From NCBI GenBank assembly GCA_000237975.1, contig CP003180.1, positions 1 through 64,000 of the forward strand: a stretch of 64,000 nt of DNA, given 5' to 3'. The position numbers and the translations under genes were made by a program. The DNA is from Sulfobacillus acidophilus DSM 10332 (GTDB lineage: Bacteria; Bacillota; Sulfobacillia; Sulfobacillales; Sulfobacillaceae). Below, piece after piece: positions 1-9,767 of the stretch. The stretch's first letter is position 1. Each line of letters begins with the position of its first letter. The notes beneath the pieces were generated by a model. The model worked only from the letters and a program-made list of their open reading frames with translations, ran no database searches and was not told the origin of the DNA.

Positions 1-35
1 AGCGACTGGTGAGAGAAAAAAAGGAGGAATGAGCA

Positions 36-392
36 GTGTGTATGGACGGGAATAGCTACGAAGATTGGCAAATCGTTGCGGAACAATACGCAGCCCAAGT
101 CAAACTGTATGCGGACCACATCGAATCATGGAGTGAGCGCCTCAAGACCGCCGGTTTGCCGGACGCCACCAAGGCGTTCGAAAGGGCCGTGCTAGCTTTG
201 GGTATGGCGTACAATGAAATGCTGAAGGCTAGTGACATTCTTCATGCCGAACATGATCATGACCATTTCCATGTGGAAGCGTTTAACGTCGGATTACCGG
301 CGCAAGAAATTCATGACCATGATCACACTACGGATGAGAGAACCCATGGCCACCATGCCCATGTTCACGCTCATCCCCATTCTCATGCCTAA
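36..392 (+). CDS. small protein with histidine-rich C-terminal tail
   Basis: 118 residues. The first ~80 residues look like an alpha-helical region. The last ~40 are dense in His and Asp (several HDHDH and HxHxH runs), as in nickel- or zinc-buffering proteins. GTG at 36 is chosen because AAGGAGG lies 8 nt upstream; ATG at 42 is the alternative. The architecture (helical body, LPDA motif, AS-rich turn, His tail) resembles the small protein encoded next to hypB at 34040-34345, so the two may be distant paralogues. Metal binding is inferred from composition. The gene's upstream context lies outside the window. Confidence 0.75.
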   Translation: MCMDGNSYEDWQIVAEQYAAQVKLYADHIESWSERLKTAGLPDATKAFERAVLALGMAYNEMLKASDILHAEHDHDHFHVEAFNVGLPAQEIHDHDHTTDERTHGHHAHVHAHPHSHA

Positions 393-810
393 ATTGCAGA
401 AGCATAAGGTCTTGGACCATGTCATTAAAACAGATACGGCGGAACCGCAAACGGCACATTCCTTCGCAAAGGCGACTGGGGCGAGGTTCGCAGTAAGGCG
501 AGCACTTTCCGTGGCTGGGTCTGTGGATTACCAACAGCCAAGACCAAAGCCGTGGGCGTTGCCGATGCGGACGGAAAACGAGTCGGCCAGTTCCCGCCCG
601 GCAAAGTACGACTGTTAGCCCGATACGGAGGATTTTCGTGGAAGGAGACACCCATGCGCCGGATTCGGGGCACCCACGGGAATGAAAAATGGGGGTGATC
701 GCGCTATGCTGAAGACAACCTCCGGCCGAGATCGGCTTCCCTCTGATGCTGCGAGCTCGCGAAGGAGACGGATTCCGGCCTCGTCGAGCACCCCCGATTG
801 TTGCGCTCCG
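393..810. other. stretch without an intact gene
   Basis: No gene with a ribosome-binding site is visible. One open stretch on the plus strand (about 537-698) encodes a peptide with the motif FPPGKVRLLARYGG but has no start. It may be the tail of a decayed gene that I cannot identify. Confidence 0.4.
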
Positions 811-950
811 GGGGTGTCTCAAAAGGCTTGATCCCTAAAAATTTCTCCCACTTGACCCCCAAAAACGCGGAGAAAAATGACCGCATCCCTCCACTAGAGG
901 GGGTAAAATGGGCCCGTTTTAGGGACGGCGTCACTGCCGACCGACCTTTT
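811..950. repeat. MITE-like inverted-repeat element, copy 1 (right tip lost)
   Basis: The left end reads GTCTCAAAAGG followed by CCCTAAAAATTTC. The right end is an imperfect inverted repeat of a second type (GTCCCTAAAAC read on the minus strand). Both arms match the arms of the element at 32841-32992 in the opposite orientation. The outermost ~10 bases of the right arm are missing exactly where the IS21 element begins at 951. No gene inside. Confidence 0.6.
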
Positions 951-1116
951 TGTATATGGCCAAATAAAAATGGACAGTTTGGCCATCGTTTTTCCCCAGT
1001 TTGGCCATGAAGAATTCCCCAAAATGGCCATTACGATTTGCCACTGTCCTCGCCCGTCTCGGATGGTCAATAGAGGGTCTGTCGACCCACCACCGAGAGG
1101 AGGACTTTGCGGAAGG

Positions 1117-2571
1117 ATGCTAAAGATGTCGACCATCGACCAAATTAAGTGGCTACAAGCTCAAGGATATGGGGTGTCAGCCATCGCGGATTTTCTCGGA
1201 TGTGATCGCAAAACCGTGCGCAAATATCTGCAACAGACCAATTTTTCTCCGACGGTCCCCGTCAAACGACCACGAACCTCCAAACTTGATCCGTATAAAG
1301 CGACGATTGATACGTGGTTGGCGGAAGACACGCACCATTGGTATAAGCAACGTCACACGGCCCAACGCATTTTTGACCGGTTGCGGGAGGCGTTTCCGGA
1401 CTTCCCGGTATCGTATCGAACGGTCCGGCGCTATGTCCACGAGCGGCGCCGGACGGCGCCGACGACCGGAACGTTGGAATTGGAGTGGCATCCTGGGGAG
1501 GCCCAGGTCGATTTCGGCCAGGCCGAGGTCATCGAGCACGGCCAACCCGTGCGAATGCACGCCCTCTGTCTCACGTTTCCCTATAGTAATGCCGGCTTTC
1601 TGCAGTTGTTCCGCGGCGAGAATGCCGAATGTGTGGTCCATGGCTTGGTCGATATGTTCCACCATATCGGGGGGGCCCCACGGCGCCTGGTCTTCGACAA
1701 TGCCAGCGGCGTCGGTCGGCGGATCGGAGACCAGATTCGGTTGACCGATCTGTTTGCCCGCTTTCAAGCCCACTACGGGGTCGAGACGACCTTCTGCAAT
1801 CCGTATGCCGGCTATGAAAAGGGGAACGTGGAGAACAAGGTCGGCTATTTTCGGCGCAATGTGCTCGTCCCACCCCCGGTCATTACCGATTTGGTCGTCA
1901 CCAACCAGGCGCTGCTGATCCGCAGTGAACGAGACGGGGAGCGTCTCCATTATAAAAAAGGGCAGCCGATCCGGGTCCTCTTTGGGGCCGATCGCGAGGC
2001 GCTGCGGGCTCTCCCCCCACAGGCCTTCGCGCCGTACCGCTATACCCAAGTCCGGACCGATCAACAAGGCCGCTTTTGTCTCGAGGGCCAACACTGGTAT
2101 TCCTCGGCGCCCGAGTATGCCCACCGAGCGCTGATCGTGCGAGTCGGCGCCCATTCCGTCGAACCCCTCGCGACGGACGGGCGTCCGATGACCCACCATC
2201 CCCGCGTCTATGGCCCCGGTCGGTCCGACTCTACCGATTACCGTACCACGGTTCATCGGGTGGCACAACGCCCCGGGGCGTGGCGCAACAGTCCCTTGCG
2301 GTCCGGATTGCCGGAGTCTGTCCGCAGGGTCTTAGATAGCGCCTCGCGCGCGGACGTCCAGGCCGCGCTCGAAGGGTTGGCCCAATGTGCCGACCGCTGG
2401 GGCTTTGATCATGCGGTCCGGGCCTTGGAAGAAGCCGTCGCCGCCGGACGGATCCAAACGGCCGATGTCGTCGCGTTAGGGAGTCGCTTGGCGTTAGGGC
2501 CGCAGGAATCGGTGAATGGGGTGGACCTCCGTCTCTACGATACGTTGCTCGAAGGGAGGCGGGCCCGGTGA
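1117..2571 (+). CDS. istA: IS21 transposase IstA
   Basis: DDE transposase of the IS21 family, which cuts and joins element ends. An N-terminal helix-turn-helix (ADFLGCDRKTVRKYL) is followed by an rve-type catalytic core. Acidic residues occur in the contexts QVDFGQAE, FDNASG and YEKGNVENK, the last being the usual catalytic-Glu region. The frame is open further upstream, but ATG 1117 (or 1126) follows the GAGAGGAGG site at about 1095-1103 and lies inside the element. It overlaps istB by 4 nt, suggesting translational coupling. Confidence 0.9.
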   Translation: MLKMSTIDQIKWLQAQGYGVSAIADFLGCDRKTVRKYLQQTNFSPTVPVKRPRTSKLDPYKATIDTWLAEDTHHWYKQRHTAQRIFDRLREAFPDFPVSYRTVRRYVHERRRTAPTTGTLELEWHPGEAQVDFGQAEVIEHGQPVRMHALCLTFPYSNAGFLQLFRGENAECVVHGLVDMFHHIGGAPRRLVFDNASGVGRRIGDQIRLTDLFARFQAHYGVETTFCNPYAGYEKGNVENKVGYFRRNVLVPPPVITDLVVTNQALLIRSERDGERLHYKKGQPIRVLFGADREALRALPPQAFAPYRYTQVRTDQQGRFCLEGQHWYSSAPEYAHRALIVRVGAHSVEPLATDGRPMTHHPRVYGPGRSDSTDYRTTVHRVAQRPGAWRNSPLRSGLPESVRRVLDSASRADVQAALEGLAQCADRWGFDHAVRALEEAVAAGRIQTADVVALGSRLALGPQESVNGVDLRLYDTLLEGRRAR

Positions 2572-3317
2572 TTCTCCCGAAAGCGCGCCGCGAGCGGCGC
2601 GAACGCATTGCCAGCTACTGTAAGCGCCTCGCCTGGAGCCAAACGGCGGTGACTCTCTGTGAACAGGCGGCCCCGCTTCAAGAAGCCTTCCTCGAAGAGG
2701 TGATGGCGGCCGAATTGGCTAACCGTGAAGTGGGGCGCCGCGCCCGGCTGTTATCGCGCGCCGGATTCCCGGCGCATAAGACGTTGACGGATTTTGACCG
2801 CCGGGTGGTGCGGCTCCCCAGCACCATCACCTGGGACGACTTGGACCAAGGCACCTTTATTTCCGCCCATCGGAATTTGGTATTTTTTGGCGGTGTCGGT
2901 CTCGGGAAAACCCATTTGGCCATAGCGCTGGGGATGGCCGCGTGCGAACGCGGCCAAACCGTCCGTTTTGCGACCGTCACCGGCTTGGTGGTACGGCTAA
3001 CCGAAGCCCTCAAAGCCGGAACCTTGGAACGGGCCTTTATGGACCTGCAGCGAACCGATCTCCTCATCCTGGATGAGTGGGGATATCTGCCCATTGATCG
3101 CGCCGGCGCCCAATTGCTGTTTCGGGTCGTCGCGGACAGTTATGAAACCCGGAGCCTCATTCTTACCACGAATTTGGAGTTTTCGAAGTGGGGAACCGTC
3201 TTCACCGATGATCAAATGACGGCCGCCATGATTGATCGGTTGGCACACCATGGGCACCTGCTCTTGTTTGAAGGGGAAAGCTATCGGATGCAGCATGCCT
3301 TGATGAAGGAGCGCTGA
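2568..3317 (+). CDS. istB: IS21 helper ATPase IstB
   Basis: AAA+ ATPase that activates IstA and selects target DNA. It has Walker A (GVGLGKTH, about residues 108-115), Walker B (LLILDEWG) and the IS21 C-terminal signature TDDQMTAAMIDRLAHHG. About 249 residues, the normal family length. The GTG start overlaps the istA stop. A related fragment lies at 63007-63210. Confidence 0.92.
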   Translation: MILPKARRERRERIASYCKRLAWSQTAVTLCEQAAPLQEAFLEEVMAAELANREVGRRARLLSRAGFPAHKTLTDFDRRVVRLPSTITWDDLDQGTFISAHRNLVFFGGVGLGKTHLAIALGMAACERGQTVRFATVTGLVVRLTEALKAGTLERAFMDLQRTDLLILDEWGYLPIDRAGAQLLFRVVADSYETRSLILTTNLEFSKWGTVFTDDQMTAAMIDRLAHHGHLLLFEGESYRMQHALMKER

Positions 3318-3476
3318 CCAACCGCCCGGGGCGTCAATCCGGACGCCTGTCCTCCCGAAGCCCCCATGGCCGGGGGCAGGCATTGACCATAATATACCAA
3401 ATCTGGAACAAAAAATTCCCCATGATGTTGGGGAATTTTTTTGGCCAAATGGGGGATTTTCACTTGACCAAATACA

Positions 3477-4369
3477 CTGGGAACCCATTGGGGCCATTTG
3501 CGCAACGAGGCAACGCGGCTGAATACGCCGCCTCCGAGCAATGGGGCATCATCGGCGATCATCCATACCGTCTCGTCGTCTATCGCTCCCGAACCCCCGA
3601 CCCGCGGCATGCCCGGACCCTTGATCGCGACATCGAGCAGCAGCGCCGCGGCTTGGAACAAGCCGCGGATTCCGTGCGGGAGCAAGAGTTTGCCTGCGAA
3701 GCCGACGCCCAGCAAGCCTTGGAATACTGGCTGGAGACGACCCCGCGACCGTGGCATCACGTGTCCGGGGAAGTGGTCGCCGAAACCCGACAGGCGCGCC
3801 CCGGACGGCCGCGGAAAGATCCCGCGCCGGGAGAGATCCGCACGATCTGGCGGGTCAGGATCACCATCGGAGCGGTGGATGCGGCACGGCGGCAACAGGA
3901 ACTTGAACGGCGTAACACCTTTGTCCTCATCACGACGGTGTCGGCCGAGGTATTGCCCCCCGCCGCCTTGTTGGCCGAATACAAAGGCCAGGTGCATGTA
4001 GAACGACACTTTCACTTTCTTAAGGATCCGCTGTTTGTCGATGCGCTCTACGTCAAAAAGCCGGAACGCGTGGAAGCGTTGGGGTACGTCCTATTGCTGG
4101 CCTGTCTCCTTTATAGCCTCGTGGAGCGGCGCGTGCGCGCCGCGCAAGTGGCGATACCGTCGCCTTCTCGCCGTGTGTTAAAAAACCCCACGGGCCACGA
4201 AATTGCGCGTCATCTCGAAAGCCTCCTGGTCACCCGAGATGCGACGGGTAAACGCACCGTGGCATTGCCGTCCATCCTTCATGCGACCTTGGTGGCCATC
4301 CTCGATGCCCTCCAGATGCCCATCACCGTGTTCACAGAACCACCCTTGCGGGAGCCACCCAGGGGATAA
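3477..4369 (+). pseudogene. C-terminal part of an IS1634/IS4-like transposase
   Basis: The reading frame is open across the IS21 right end, but the family-like sequence starts only after 3477. Typical IS1634-like features are EYKGQVHVERHFHFLKDP (the catalytic Glu region) and a C-terminal YSLVERRVR. The N-terminal half with the first catalytic Asp is absent, lost at the IS21 junction, so the gene is dead. AAATTTTAGG just downstream (about 4386-4395) resembles the inner arm of the MITE-like elements and may be the remnant's outer end. Confidence 0.75.
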
Positions 4370-4405
4370 AAACCCTGCCACTGCCAAATTTTAGGTGCGA
4401 AAAGC

Positions 4406-4672
4406 GTGGTTGAGCATTGGTTGGCCATCGCCGCGACCGACCACCTGACGCGGGATGCGTTACGGGCACGCGTACTCCGGCGGCGCGATCAGGTTCAGTT
4501 GACGGAAGATGTGACCGGCCAGGCCCGCCAGCAGCAACTCATTCGCATGGCTGACCGGGCCATCGCGGCCGCCCAAGAGATTGAACAGCTGGCAGCCGCG
4601 TTTAACGCCAAGTACAAAGCCTATGCGCTGTTTACGCTGGAGGTCACGCGCACGCCCTACGTGCCGGCGTAA
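4406..4672 (+). CDS. hypothetical protein, probably truncated
   Basis: 88 residues, mostly helical by composition, with many Arg, Gln and Ala and no motif I recognise. The GTG start has no convincing ribosome-binding site and follows a transposase remnant, so this may be the C-terminal part of a longer gene cut by that insertion. It runs in the same direction as the small genes at 4735 and 5107. Confidence 0.4.
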   Translation: MVEHWLAIAATDHLTRDALRARVLRRRDQVQLTEDVTGQARQQQLIRMADRAIAAAQEIEQLAAAFNAKYKAYALFTLEVTRTPYVPA

Positions 4673-4734
4673 GGACGCGGGGGAGGCCCGGCGAATGCGG
4701 GGTCTCCCTATTTTTGAAGGAGGCGGTGATCCCC

Positions 4735-5076
4735 ATGGCTTGGACGGAGGACGCGGGGCGGCAGGTGTTCGGCGACGATCCGGCCGACGACCGGTATCGG
4801 GCTCTGTGGCTTTACTTAAGAGACAGCGGCTTCGACGATCCGGTCATGGCCGATGCCGACGCCTTTCGCGATTTCTATGAGCGCGGCGGCTACCCGCTGA
4901 CCCTCATCCGGCTGGATCCGCTGGCGAATCCCGATGCGGTGCCCTGGCTACGCCGTTTATACGGATTGCCCGCCGACGGGGATTGGGATGCCATCGAGGC
5001 CGCGGTGCAGGACGATGGGACGCGGGTGACCCTGTGGGATCCCGTGACGGATCATACGTTTTTGGCGGTGTTGTAG
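4735..5076 (+). CDS. small acidic hypothetical protein
   Basis: 113 residues, strongly acidic, rich in Asp, Trp and Tyr, with no membrane segment or known motif. ATG 4735 is chosen because GAAGGAGG lies 11 nt upstream. High GC and the style (short, acidic, own strong ribosome-binding site) match the orphan genes at 21585-22801. Both sets may derive from the same integrated element. Confidence 0.6.
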   Translation: MAWTEDAGRQVFGDDPADDRYRALWLYLRDSGFDDPVMADADAFRDFYERGGYPLTLIRLDPLANPDAVPWLRRLYGLPADGDWDAIEAAVQDDGTRVTLWDPVTDHTFLAVL

Positions 5077-5106
5077 GACGTCAAGCTCAGCGAAAGGAGA
5101 GAGCGC

Positions 5107-5217
5107 ATGATTTGGGAGTTGCCGTCCCGCGATTATGAGGCGGTGGCGACTGGCCGACGAGGGGCCTTGGTGTTGCCGAGTCGGATCATTTGTTGTATAG
5201 AGTGTATAGTTAAATAG
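5107..5217 (+). pseudogene. 5' fragment of a hypothetical gene
   Basis: ATG 5107 follows AAAGGAGAG with good spacing. The first ~27 codons are GC-rich like the preceding gene, then composition drops sharply near 5190 and the frame ends at a TAG. This looks like a gene start cut off by a junction with the AT-richer DNA carrying the STAS-like gene. Confidence 0.45.
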
Positions 5218-5254
5218 TAAGCGGGGAATCCTAACGTGAAGGGCTGGAGATTTT

Positions 5255-5539
5255 GTGGTAACTCTTCCAAGAAAGTTAACGGAAGATGATTTAATTAGTG
5301 CTTTGACTCAAGAGGGTTCTTGGATTTGGGCCGTTATGTCTGGTGGAAGTAGTGTCGAATTGGATTGCAGAAACCTAAGCTGGATCGAGCCTGGTGGATT
5401 AACACCTTTAGCATGCATTGCTGAAAACAGGCGTTGGAGAATGATTAACTTAAACGATGAACTACATCACTATTTCCAACGAATGGGGTTAACAGGAGTA
5501 GAGTCCTGTATCGTGTGTAAAAACGGCTTAAAGATTTAG
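5255..5539 (+). CDS. STAS-like domain protein
   Basis: 94 residues. The segment VELDCRNLSWIEPGGLTPLA has the beta-strand / conserved turn / helix pattern of STAS-type domains. GTG 5255 follows a GGAGA. Composition is AT-richer than the neighbours and resembles the genes at 12904-13722 (an ATPase fragment and a second STAS-like DUF4325 protein). I infer that these three were once adjacent, in the order STAS, HATPase, DUF4325, before mobile elements inserted between them. The function of the trio is unknown to me; STAS/ATPase pairs are commonly regulatory switches. Confidence 0.55.
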   Translation: MVTLPRKLTEDDLISALTQEGSWIWAVMSGGSSVELDCRNLSWIEPGGLTPLACIAENRRWRMINLNDELHHYFQRMGLTGVESCIVCKNGLKI

Positions 5540-5690
5540 GAGCCATTGAGTTCCCTTGGTAGATTTGAAAGCGACAAAACCCACAAATCTCCCGGAGGAT
5601 GACGCAATGGCTCACTATCAGATTACGCTGGATGCTCAAACAATCCAAGCCCTTGTGGGACAAAAAGATAATGCCCTGGCTCTATTGTTG

Positions 5691-7103
5691 ATAATGTCTG
5701 TGTGGTGCTGTAAAAGTGGCCCGAGCCCCTCCTCACACAACGTGTGATGATGTTTCGCCGGATTGCTCCGTCTTACACCCAGTGGGCGCCTCTAAACCGA
5801 GTTCTTGTCGTAATTGGTCCATGTGTTTGATTTCGGTCTCCGAGATTGTCAGGCGCTGCCAGCGCCGACTGGCCCGATCCAAGGTCCCGAAAATGAGCTT
5901 CAACGCACTGTGTTCGGTCCAAAACCGGGGAATGACCTTCGTCCGTCGCCGTTCTTCCTCGAAGGTGCGCTCCAAAAGATTCGTGGTGCGGACGTACTTG
6001 CGATGAGCGGCTGGCACCCGCAGATGATTCAGACTGGCCTCTAAATCGTCTTCGAGACTCTTAAGGGCGCTCGGATACAGGGCCCCGAAGGTGTCCCGGA
6101 ACCGCTGCACGGCCTGCTGGCCGTCGGCCAGCGTGGCCGCTTCCCGGATTTGGGCGAGGTGCGCTTTGACCTCCGCGCGCGCCGCATCCGGCACTTTGTC
6201 CAAGACATTGCGCGCCTTGTGAGCCCAGCACCGGATGCGAAGACTCTGGGGCCAGACCTGTTCGATCGCCCGGATGAGCCCCGGTGCGCCGTCGCTGGTT
6301 ACCGTTGTCGGCGTCCGCATCCCGCGCTTCACCAAGTCCCGCAAAAACTCCAGCCAATTCTCATAACTCTCGGTGTTACCCAACGCCAGATGCAGTAAGA
6401 CGCGCCGACCATCGCGACAAATGCCCCACGCCGCCAAGACGCCTTCGCGGGTCCGGCCCGTGCGGCGCATGGGCTCAAAGACCGCGTCCAGAAACAGGTA
6501 CTCGACGGGAAAGGGCCGGAGATCCCGCGTTTGAAAGGCTTCAAAATCCCGCCACAGCGTCTCGGTCAGCTCGCTCACTTGGGATTTCGTGAGCACGCGC
6601 GCCCCCGTCGCATCGGTAAAGGCCTCTTCGATGTCACGGGTCGAGAGGCCGCGCGCATACATTTCCGTGACCAAGCGTTGGAGCACATCCCGGTGGCCCG
6701 TGAGAAATGTCAGTAACCGCGATTCAAAAGGTTCCGCCGTGTCCCGAACTTGGGGGACGTGCACGGCAATCGCCCCTTCCGCCGTGGGAACGCGCTTCAC
6801 CCGGTATCCGTTGCGATAGCCCCGAATCCGGCGCGGGCCGCGCCGGTAGTGCTCCCGGCCCAAAAAGGCCGTGACTTCCTGCTCCAGGAGTTCTTGGACG
6901 ACTCGCTGAGCCCCGAGCGTCAATAATTCCGCCACCACCGAGCCCTCCCCGGTAAGACCGCGGGCCAAAAGTTGGTGAATGCGCTGCTGAATCTGCTGGG
7001 ATGGTGGTATTCTAGACATAGGTCTGAGCCTCCTCGATGGATTTAGCGGTATTTCTATCGTAGCTCAGGCCTTTTTGTTTTTACAGCAACCAGGAGACGT
7101 CAT
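5691..7103 (-). mobile_element. IS256-family element nested in another IS256 transposase
   Basis: Bounded by ~25-bp imperfect inverted repeats sharing GCTGTAAAA. The host sequence CTCTATTGTTG is present on both sides (5680-5690 and 7104-7114), consistent with a target duplication of 8-11 bp. Contains one intact transposase gene. Confidence 0.9.
5733..7019 (-). CDS. IS256-family (Mutator) transposase
   Basis: 428-residue DDE transposase of full family length. Catalytic acidic contexts: Asp in YLFLDAVFEP, Asp in TVTSDGAPGLI, and Glu in the signature TTNLLERTFEEERRR. The N-terminal region with RGYRNGYR and the G(L)STRDIEE motif is typical. Start ATG 7019 is preceded on the minus strand by a GAGG about 12 nt upstream. 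It appears intact and could be active. Confidence 0.93.
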   Translation of the reverse strand: MSRIPPSQQIQQRIHQLLARGLTGEGSVVAELLTLGAQRVVQELLEQEVTAFLGREHYRRGPRRIRGYRNGYRVKRVPTAEGAIAVHVPQVRDTAEPFESRLLTFLTGHRDVLQRLVTEMYARGLSTRDIEEAFTDATGARVLTKSQVSELTETLWRDFEAFQTRDLRPFPVEYLFLDAVFEPMRRTGRTREGVLAAWGICRDGRRVLLHLALGNTESYENWLEFLRDLVKRGMRTPTTVTSDGAPGLIRAIEQVWPQSLRIRCWAHKARNVLDKVPDAARAEVKAHLAQIREAATLADGQQAVQRFRDTFGALYPSALKSLEDDLEASLNHLRVPAAHRKYVRTTNLLERTFEEERRRTKVIPRFWTEHSALKLIFGTLDRASRRWQRLTISETEIKHMDQLRQELGLEAPTGCKTEQSGETSSHVV

Positions 7104-8262
7104 CTCTATTGTTGCAACAGGTCTTAAATCAGGTGTTAGAAGCCGAAGTGACCGAACATCTTCAAGCCGACCGGTATGAGCGGACCGAAGGGCGGCAAGG
7201 GTATCGGAATGGCTACCGCAGCCGGCAGTTGACGACGCGTGTCGGCACGTTGACGCTGGACGTCCCGCGCACGCGGGACGGCGAGTTCAGTCCCGCGCTC
7301 TTTGATCGCTATCAGCGGCACGAAAAAGCGCTCGTGTTAACGTTGATGGAAATGGTGGTGAATGGGGTGTCTACCCGCAAAATCCGACGGGTCACCGAAG
7401 AGCTCTGTGGCACGGAATTTTCCAAGTCCACCGTATCCGAGTTGGCGAAAGGTCTCGACGCGGCCGTGAAGCCATGGCGGACACGGTCCCTGGCCGAGAC
7501 CCCCTACCCGTTCCTGATCGTCGACGCCTTAGTGCTGAAAATCCGCGAACACGGGGCCGTGCGGCCCCGGAGCGGGTGTGTGGTGACCGGCATTAATGCG
7601 GCAGGGTATTCGGGAAATTCTGGGGTTCTGGATCGGCGACAGTGAATCCCAGCAGACGTGGTCCGCCGTGTTTACCGACCTGAAAGATCGGGGGTTAACC
7701 GGCGTCGATCTGGTGGTCTCCGATGACCATCGCGGGCTCCGCAAGGCGATCGAACAACACTTTCAAGGCGCCAGTTGGCAGCGGTGCCAAACCCATCTCA
7801 CGCGGAATGTTCTGGAGGCCGCCCCGAAATCGATGCAAAGGGAGCTACACGGGCGCCTCCGGTCCCTCTTCGAAGCCCCGGACCGGGCCACCGTCGACAC
7901 GTTATGGGAGAAGCTCGTGCAGGACTTTGGGGAGCGGGCGGGACGGGCGCTGACCATTTTGGAGGAGGGGCTGGAGGACGCGCTGGCGGTCTTGCAATTG
8001 CCGGAACCGCTACGCCCCCGATTGCGGACCACGAATGGCGTCGAACGGCTCAATGCCGAAATTCGGCGCCGGGAACGGGTGATTCGCATCTTTCCGAACC
8101 GGGAATCGGCGATCCGCCTCTTGGGGGCCCTGTTACTGGAGCAGCACGAGGCGTGGACCACGGGGCCCGCGGTATCTAAACCTCGAATCCTACTGGCAGG
8201 CGAAACGGTCGGCTGGGGCAGCCGAGGAACCCCCGCAATCGGAAGCCACAGCGGTCGCGTAA

Positions 8263-8525
8263 CGCATTCCGAACCAAGGGAACTTTTACACGTATGGTGG
8301 GAGTCAAGACCCGGGCTGAAAAAATTCTGCCGGGGCCGGGCTTAACGTGACCACCGCGGACGGGCGCCCGCAGGGCCAGGCCGGCCCCAGCCGCCCGTCA
8401 GGGGTGCCTGGCCCGAGGGCGGTCGTCCGCGATAATGTCCGGCCGCTCGGCCCGCGCGACTGATTAGGCGGGAATCGCGGGCCACCCGCCTGCTCCCGCC
8501 ACAGGATGGACCTATGTCAATAAAA
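8263..8525. other. non-coding stretch
   Basis: Contains the presumed right end of the broken IS256 element (AACTTTTACACG at about 8281) and a GC-rich segment with no supported gene. Confidence 0.4.
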
Positions 8526-8546
8526 TGGACACCCGAAATTGAGACA

Positions 8547-9454
8547 TTAGCCGTATCGCGCATGATACGCTGCATCGGCCTCGGCCGGAGTCTGATAATC
8601 CAGGGCACTATGGATCCGCTGCCGATTATAGAAAATCTCGATATAGGCAAAGATCGCGACTTCCGCTTCCGCCCGTGTTCGAAATTTCGTCAGGTAAATC
8701 AGCTCCTTCTTGAGGAGACTGTGCCAGGATTCAATCATGGCGTTATCGTAACAATTTCCTTTGCGACTCATGCTCGCGGTCATGCCGTACTGCTGAAGGC
8801 GTTCCTGGTACGCCGCGGCGGCATATTGGCTGCCGCGATCCGAGTGATGCAGCACGCCGGCCGGCGGCCGGCTGTGGATCACCGCACGGTCTAAGGCCCG
8901 GATGACCAAATCTTGCGTCATGCGCCGATCCACCGCCCATCCCACAATTTTTCGGGTGTACAAGTCCTGAAGGCTCGCTAAATAGAGCCATCCTTCCTCT
9001 GTGGGGATGTAGGTAATATCCGCCATCCACACAGCATGTGGGCGATCCGCGCTAAACGTTCGATTCAAGACGTTCTCGTGCACCGGCCACGTGTGCCGCG
9101 AATTCGTGGTGGCTTTATATTTCCGTGTCACGCGGGAGCGCAACCGATGGTCGTGCATCAACCGCGCCACCGTTTTTTGACTGATGCGCTCGCCTTCCCG
9201 CCGTAACACGGCGGTGATTTTGGGGCTACCATACCGTTCGCCCGATGTCGTAAACACCGCTCGAATCCGTTCGACCCGCCGGGCCCGGGCTTGCGCCCGG
9301 GTACTGGGTGGACGATGGCACCAGGCATAATATCCGCTTCGCGAGACGTCGAGGATCTGGCACATCTTCGTGATCGAGAAGGTGAAGCGGTGTTCATGAA
9401 TGAACCGAAAGATTACTTCCGATCGTTGGTGAAGATGCGCATCGCTTTTTTTAG
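8547..9454 (-). CDS. IS3 transposase OrfB (made by -1 frameshift with OrfA)
   Basis: rve-type integrase core with Asp in WMADITYIPT, Asp in HHSDRGSQY and Glu in NAMIESWHSLLKKE. A stand-alone reading from ATG 9365 (MCQILDVSRSGYY) is possible. The frame is open back to the A7 run at 9446-9452 (minus-strand A AAA AAG), the classic IS3 slippery site, where -1 shifting joins OrfA to this frame. Confidence 0.9.
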
Positions 9455-9700
9455 GATCGCATTCTCCTCTTCGAGATCTCGAATGCGTCTCTGCAAATCG
9501 CGCAGGGCTTGGTCTTCCGCTTTCAGATGCCCGCTGCCGACAAAGGGTTCTACCGGGTCGGCCTTATAGGCAGCCACCCACGCATATAACGTCTTACTCG
9601 GAATGCCCAGCTCACGGGCCACTTGGGCACCGGTTTTTTGTTGGGTCAAGACCAGCTGAACCGCCTGGGCTTTAAATTCCCGATCATAATGATTGGCCAT
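9413..9700 (-). CDS. IS3 OrfA (helix-turn-helix protein)
   Basis: 95 residues. An N-terminal helix-turn-helix (GAQVARELGIPSKTLYAWV) is followed by a leucine-zipper-like coiled coil (DLQRRIRDLEEENAILKKA). It binds IS ends and regulates transposition in this family. The A7 slippery site lies in its last codons. Confidence 0.92.
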   Translation of the reverse strand: MANHYDREFKAQAVQLVLTQQKTGAQVARELGIPSKTLYAWVAAYKADPVEPFVGSGHLKAEDQALRDLQRRIRDLEEENAILKKAMRIFTNDRK

Positions 9701-9767
9701 CGGATATTCACCTCAATTGAGCAACATTGTACCATCGTGTCTCAATTCGAGGTGTCCACAAATTAGA

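Larger units (their letters stand above)
951..3476 (+). mobile_element. IS21-family element, intact istA and istB
   Basis: The ends begin TGTATnTGG and are inverted: TGTATATGGCCAA at 951 and, on the minus strand, TGTATTTGGTCAA from 3476. Internal repeats of TTTGGCCA and AAATGGCCA follow, as usual for the multiple terminal repeats of IS21. It carries istA and istB with a 4-nt overlap. No target duplication is visible: left flank is a MITE arm, right flank is a transposase fragment, so a deletion or rearrangement followed insertion. Confidence 0.85.
5607..8262 (+). pseudogene. IS256-family transposase, interrupted and frameshifted
   Basis: N-terminal codons (MAHYQITLDAQTIQALV...) run from 5607 to 5690. 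The gene is then broken by another IS256 element (5691-7103) and resumes at 7109 with LLQQVLNQVLEAEVTEHL. A one-base insertion near 7600 (in GCAGGGTATTCGG) shifts the frame, and an extra C near 8169 shifts it again before the natural TAA at 8260-8262. The family signature RTTNGVERLNAEIRRR is preserved in the last segment. It shares the motif GTTCCCTTGGT at its left (about 5552) and, inverted, right (about 8275) flanks, which probably mark the element's ends. Confidence 0.85.
8526..9758 (-). mobile_element. IS3-family element
   Basis: The ends are a near-perfect inverted repeat: TGGACACCCGAAATTGAGAC on the left and TGGACACCTCGAATTGAGAC on the minus strand at the right. 1233 bp, carries orfA and orfB. 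No clear 3-4 bp duplication is seen. The right end abuts the IS110 gene tail at 9768. Confidence 0.92.

Noticed and set aside
1177-2268. Minus-strand open frame of 363 codons
   Set aside because: Antisense of istA; the similar minus frame at 11326-12258 opposite the second istA confirms it is a by-product of codon use.
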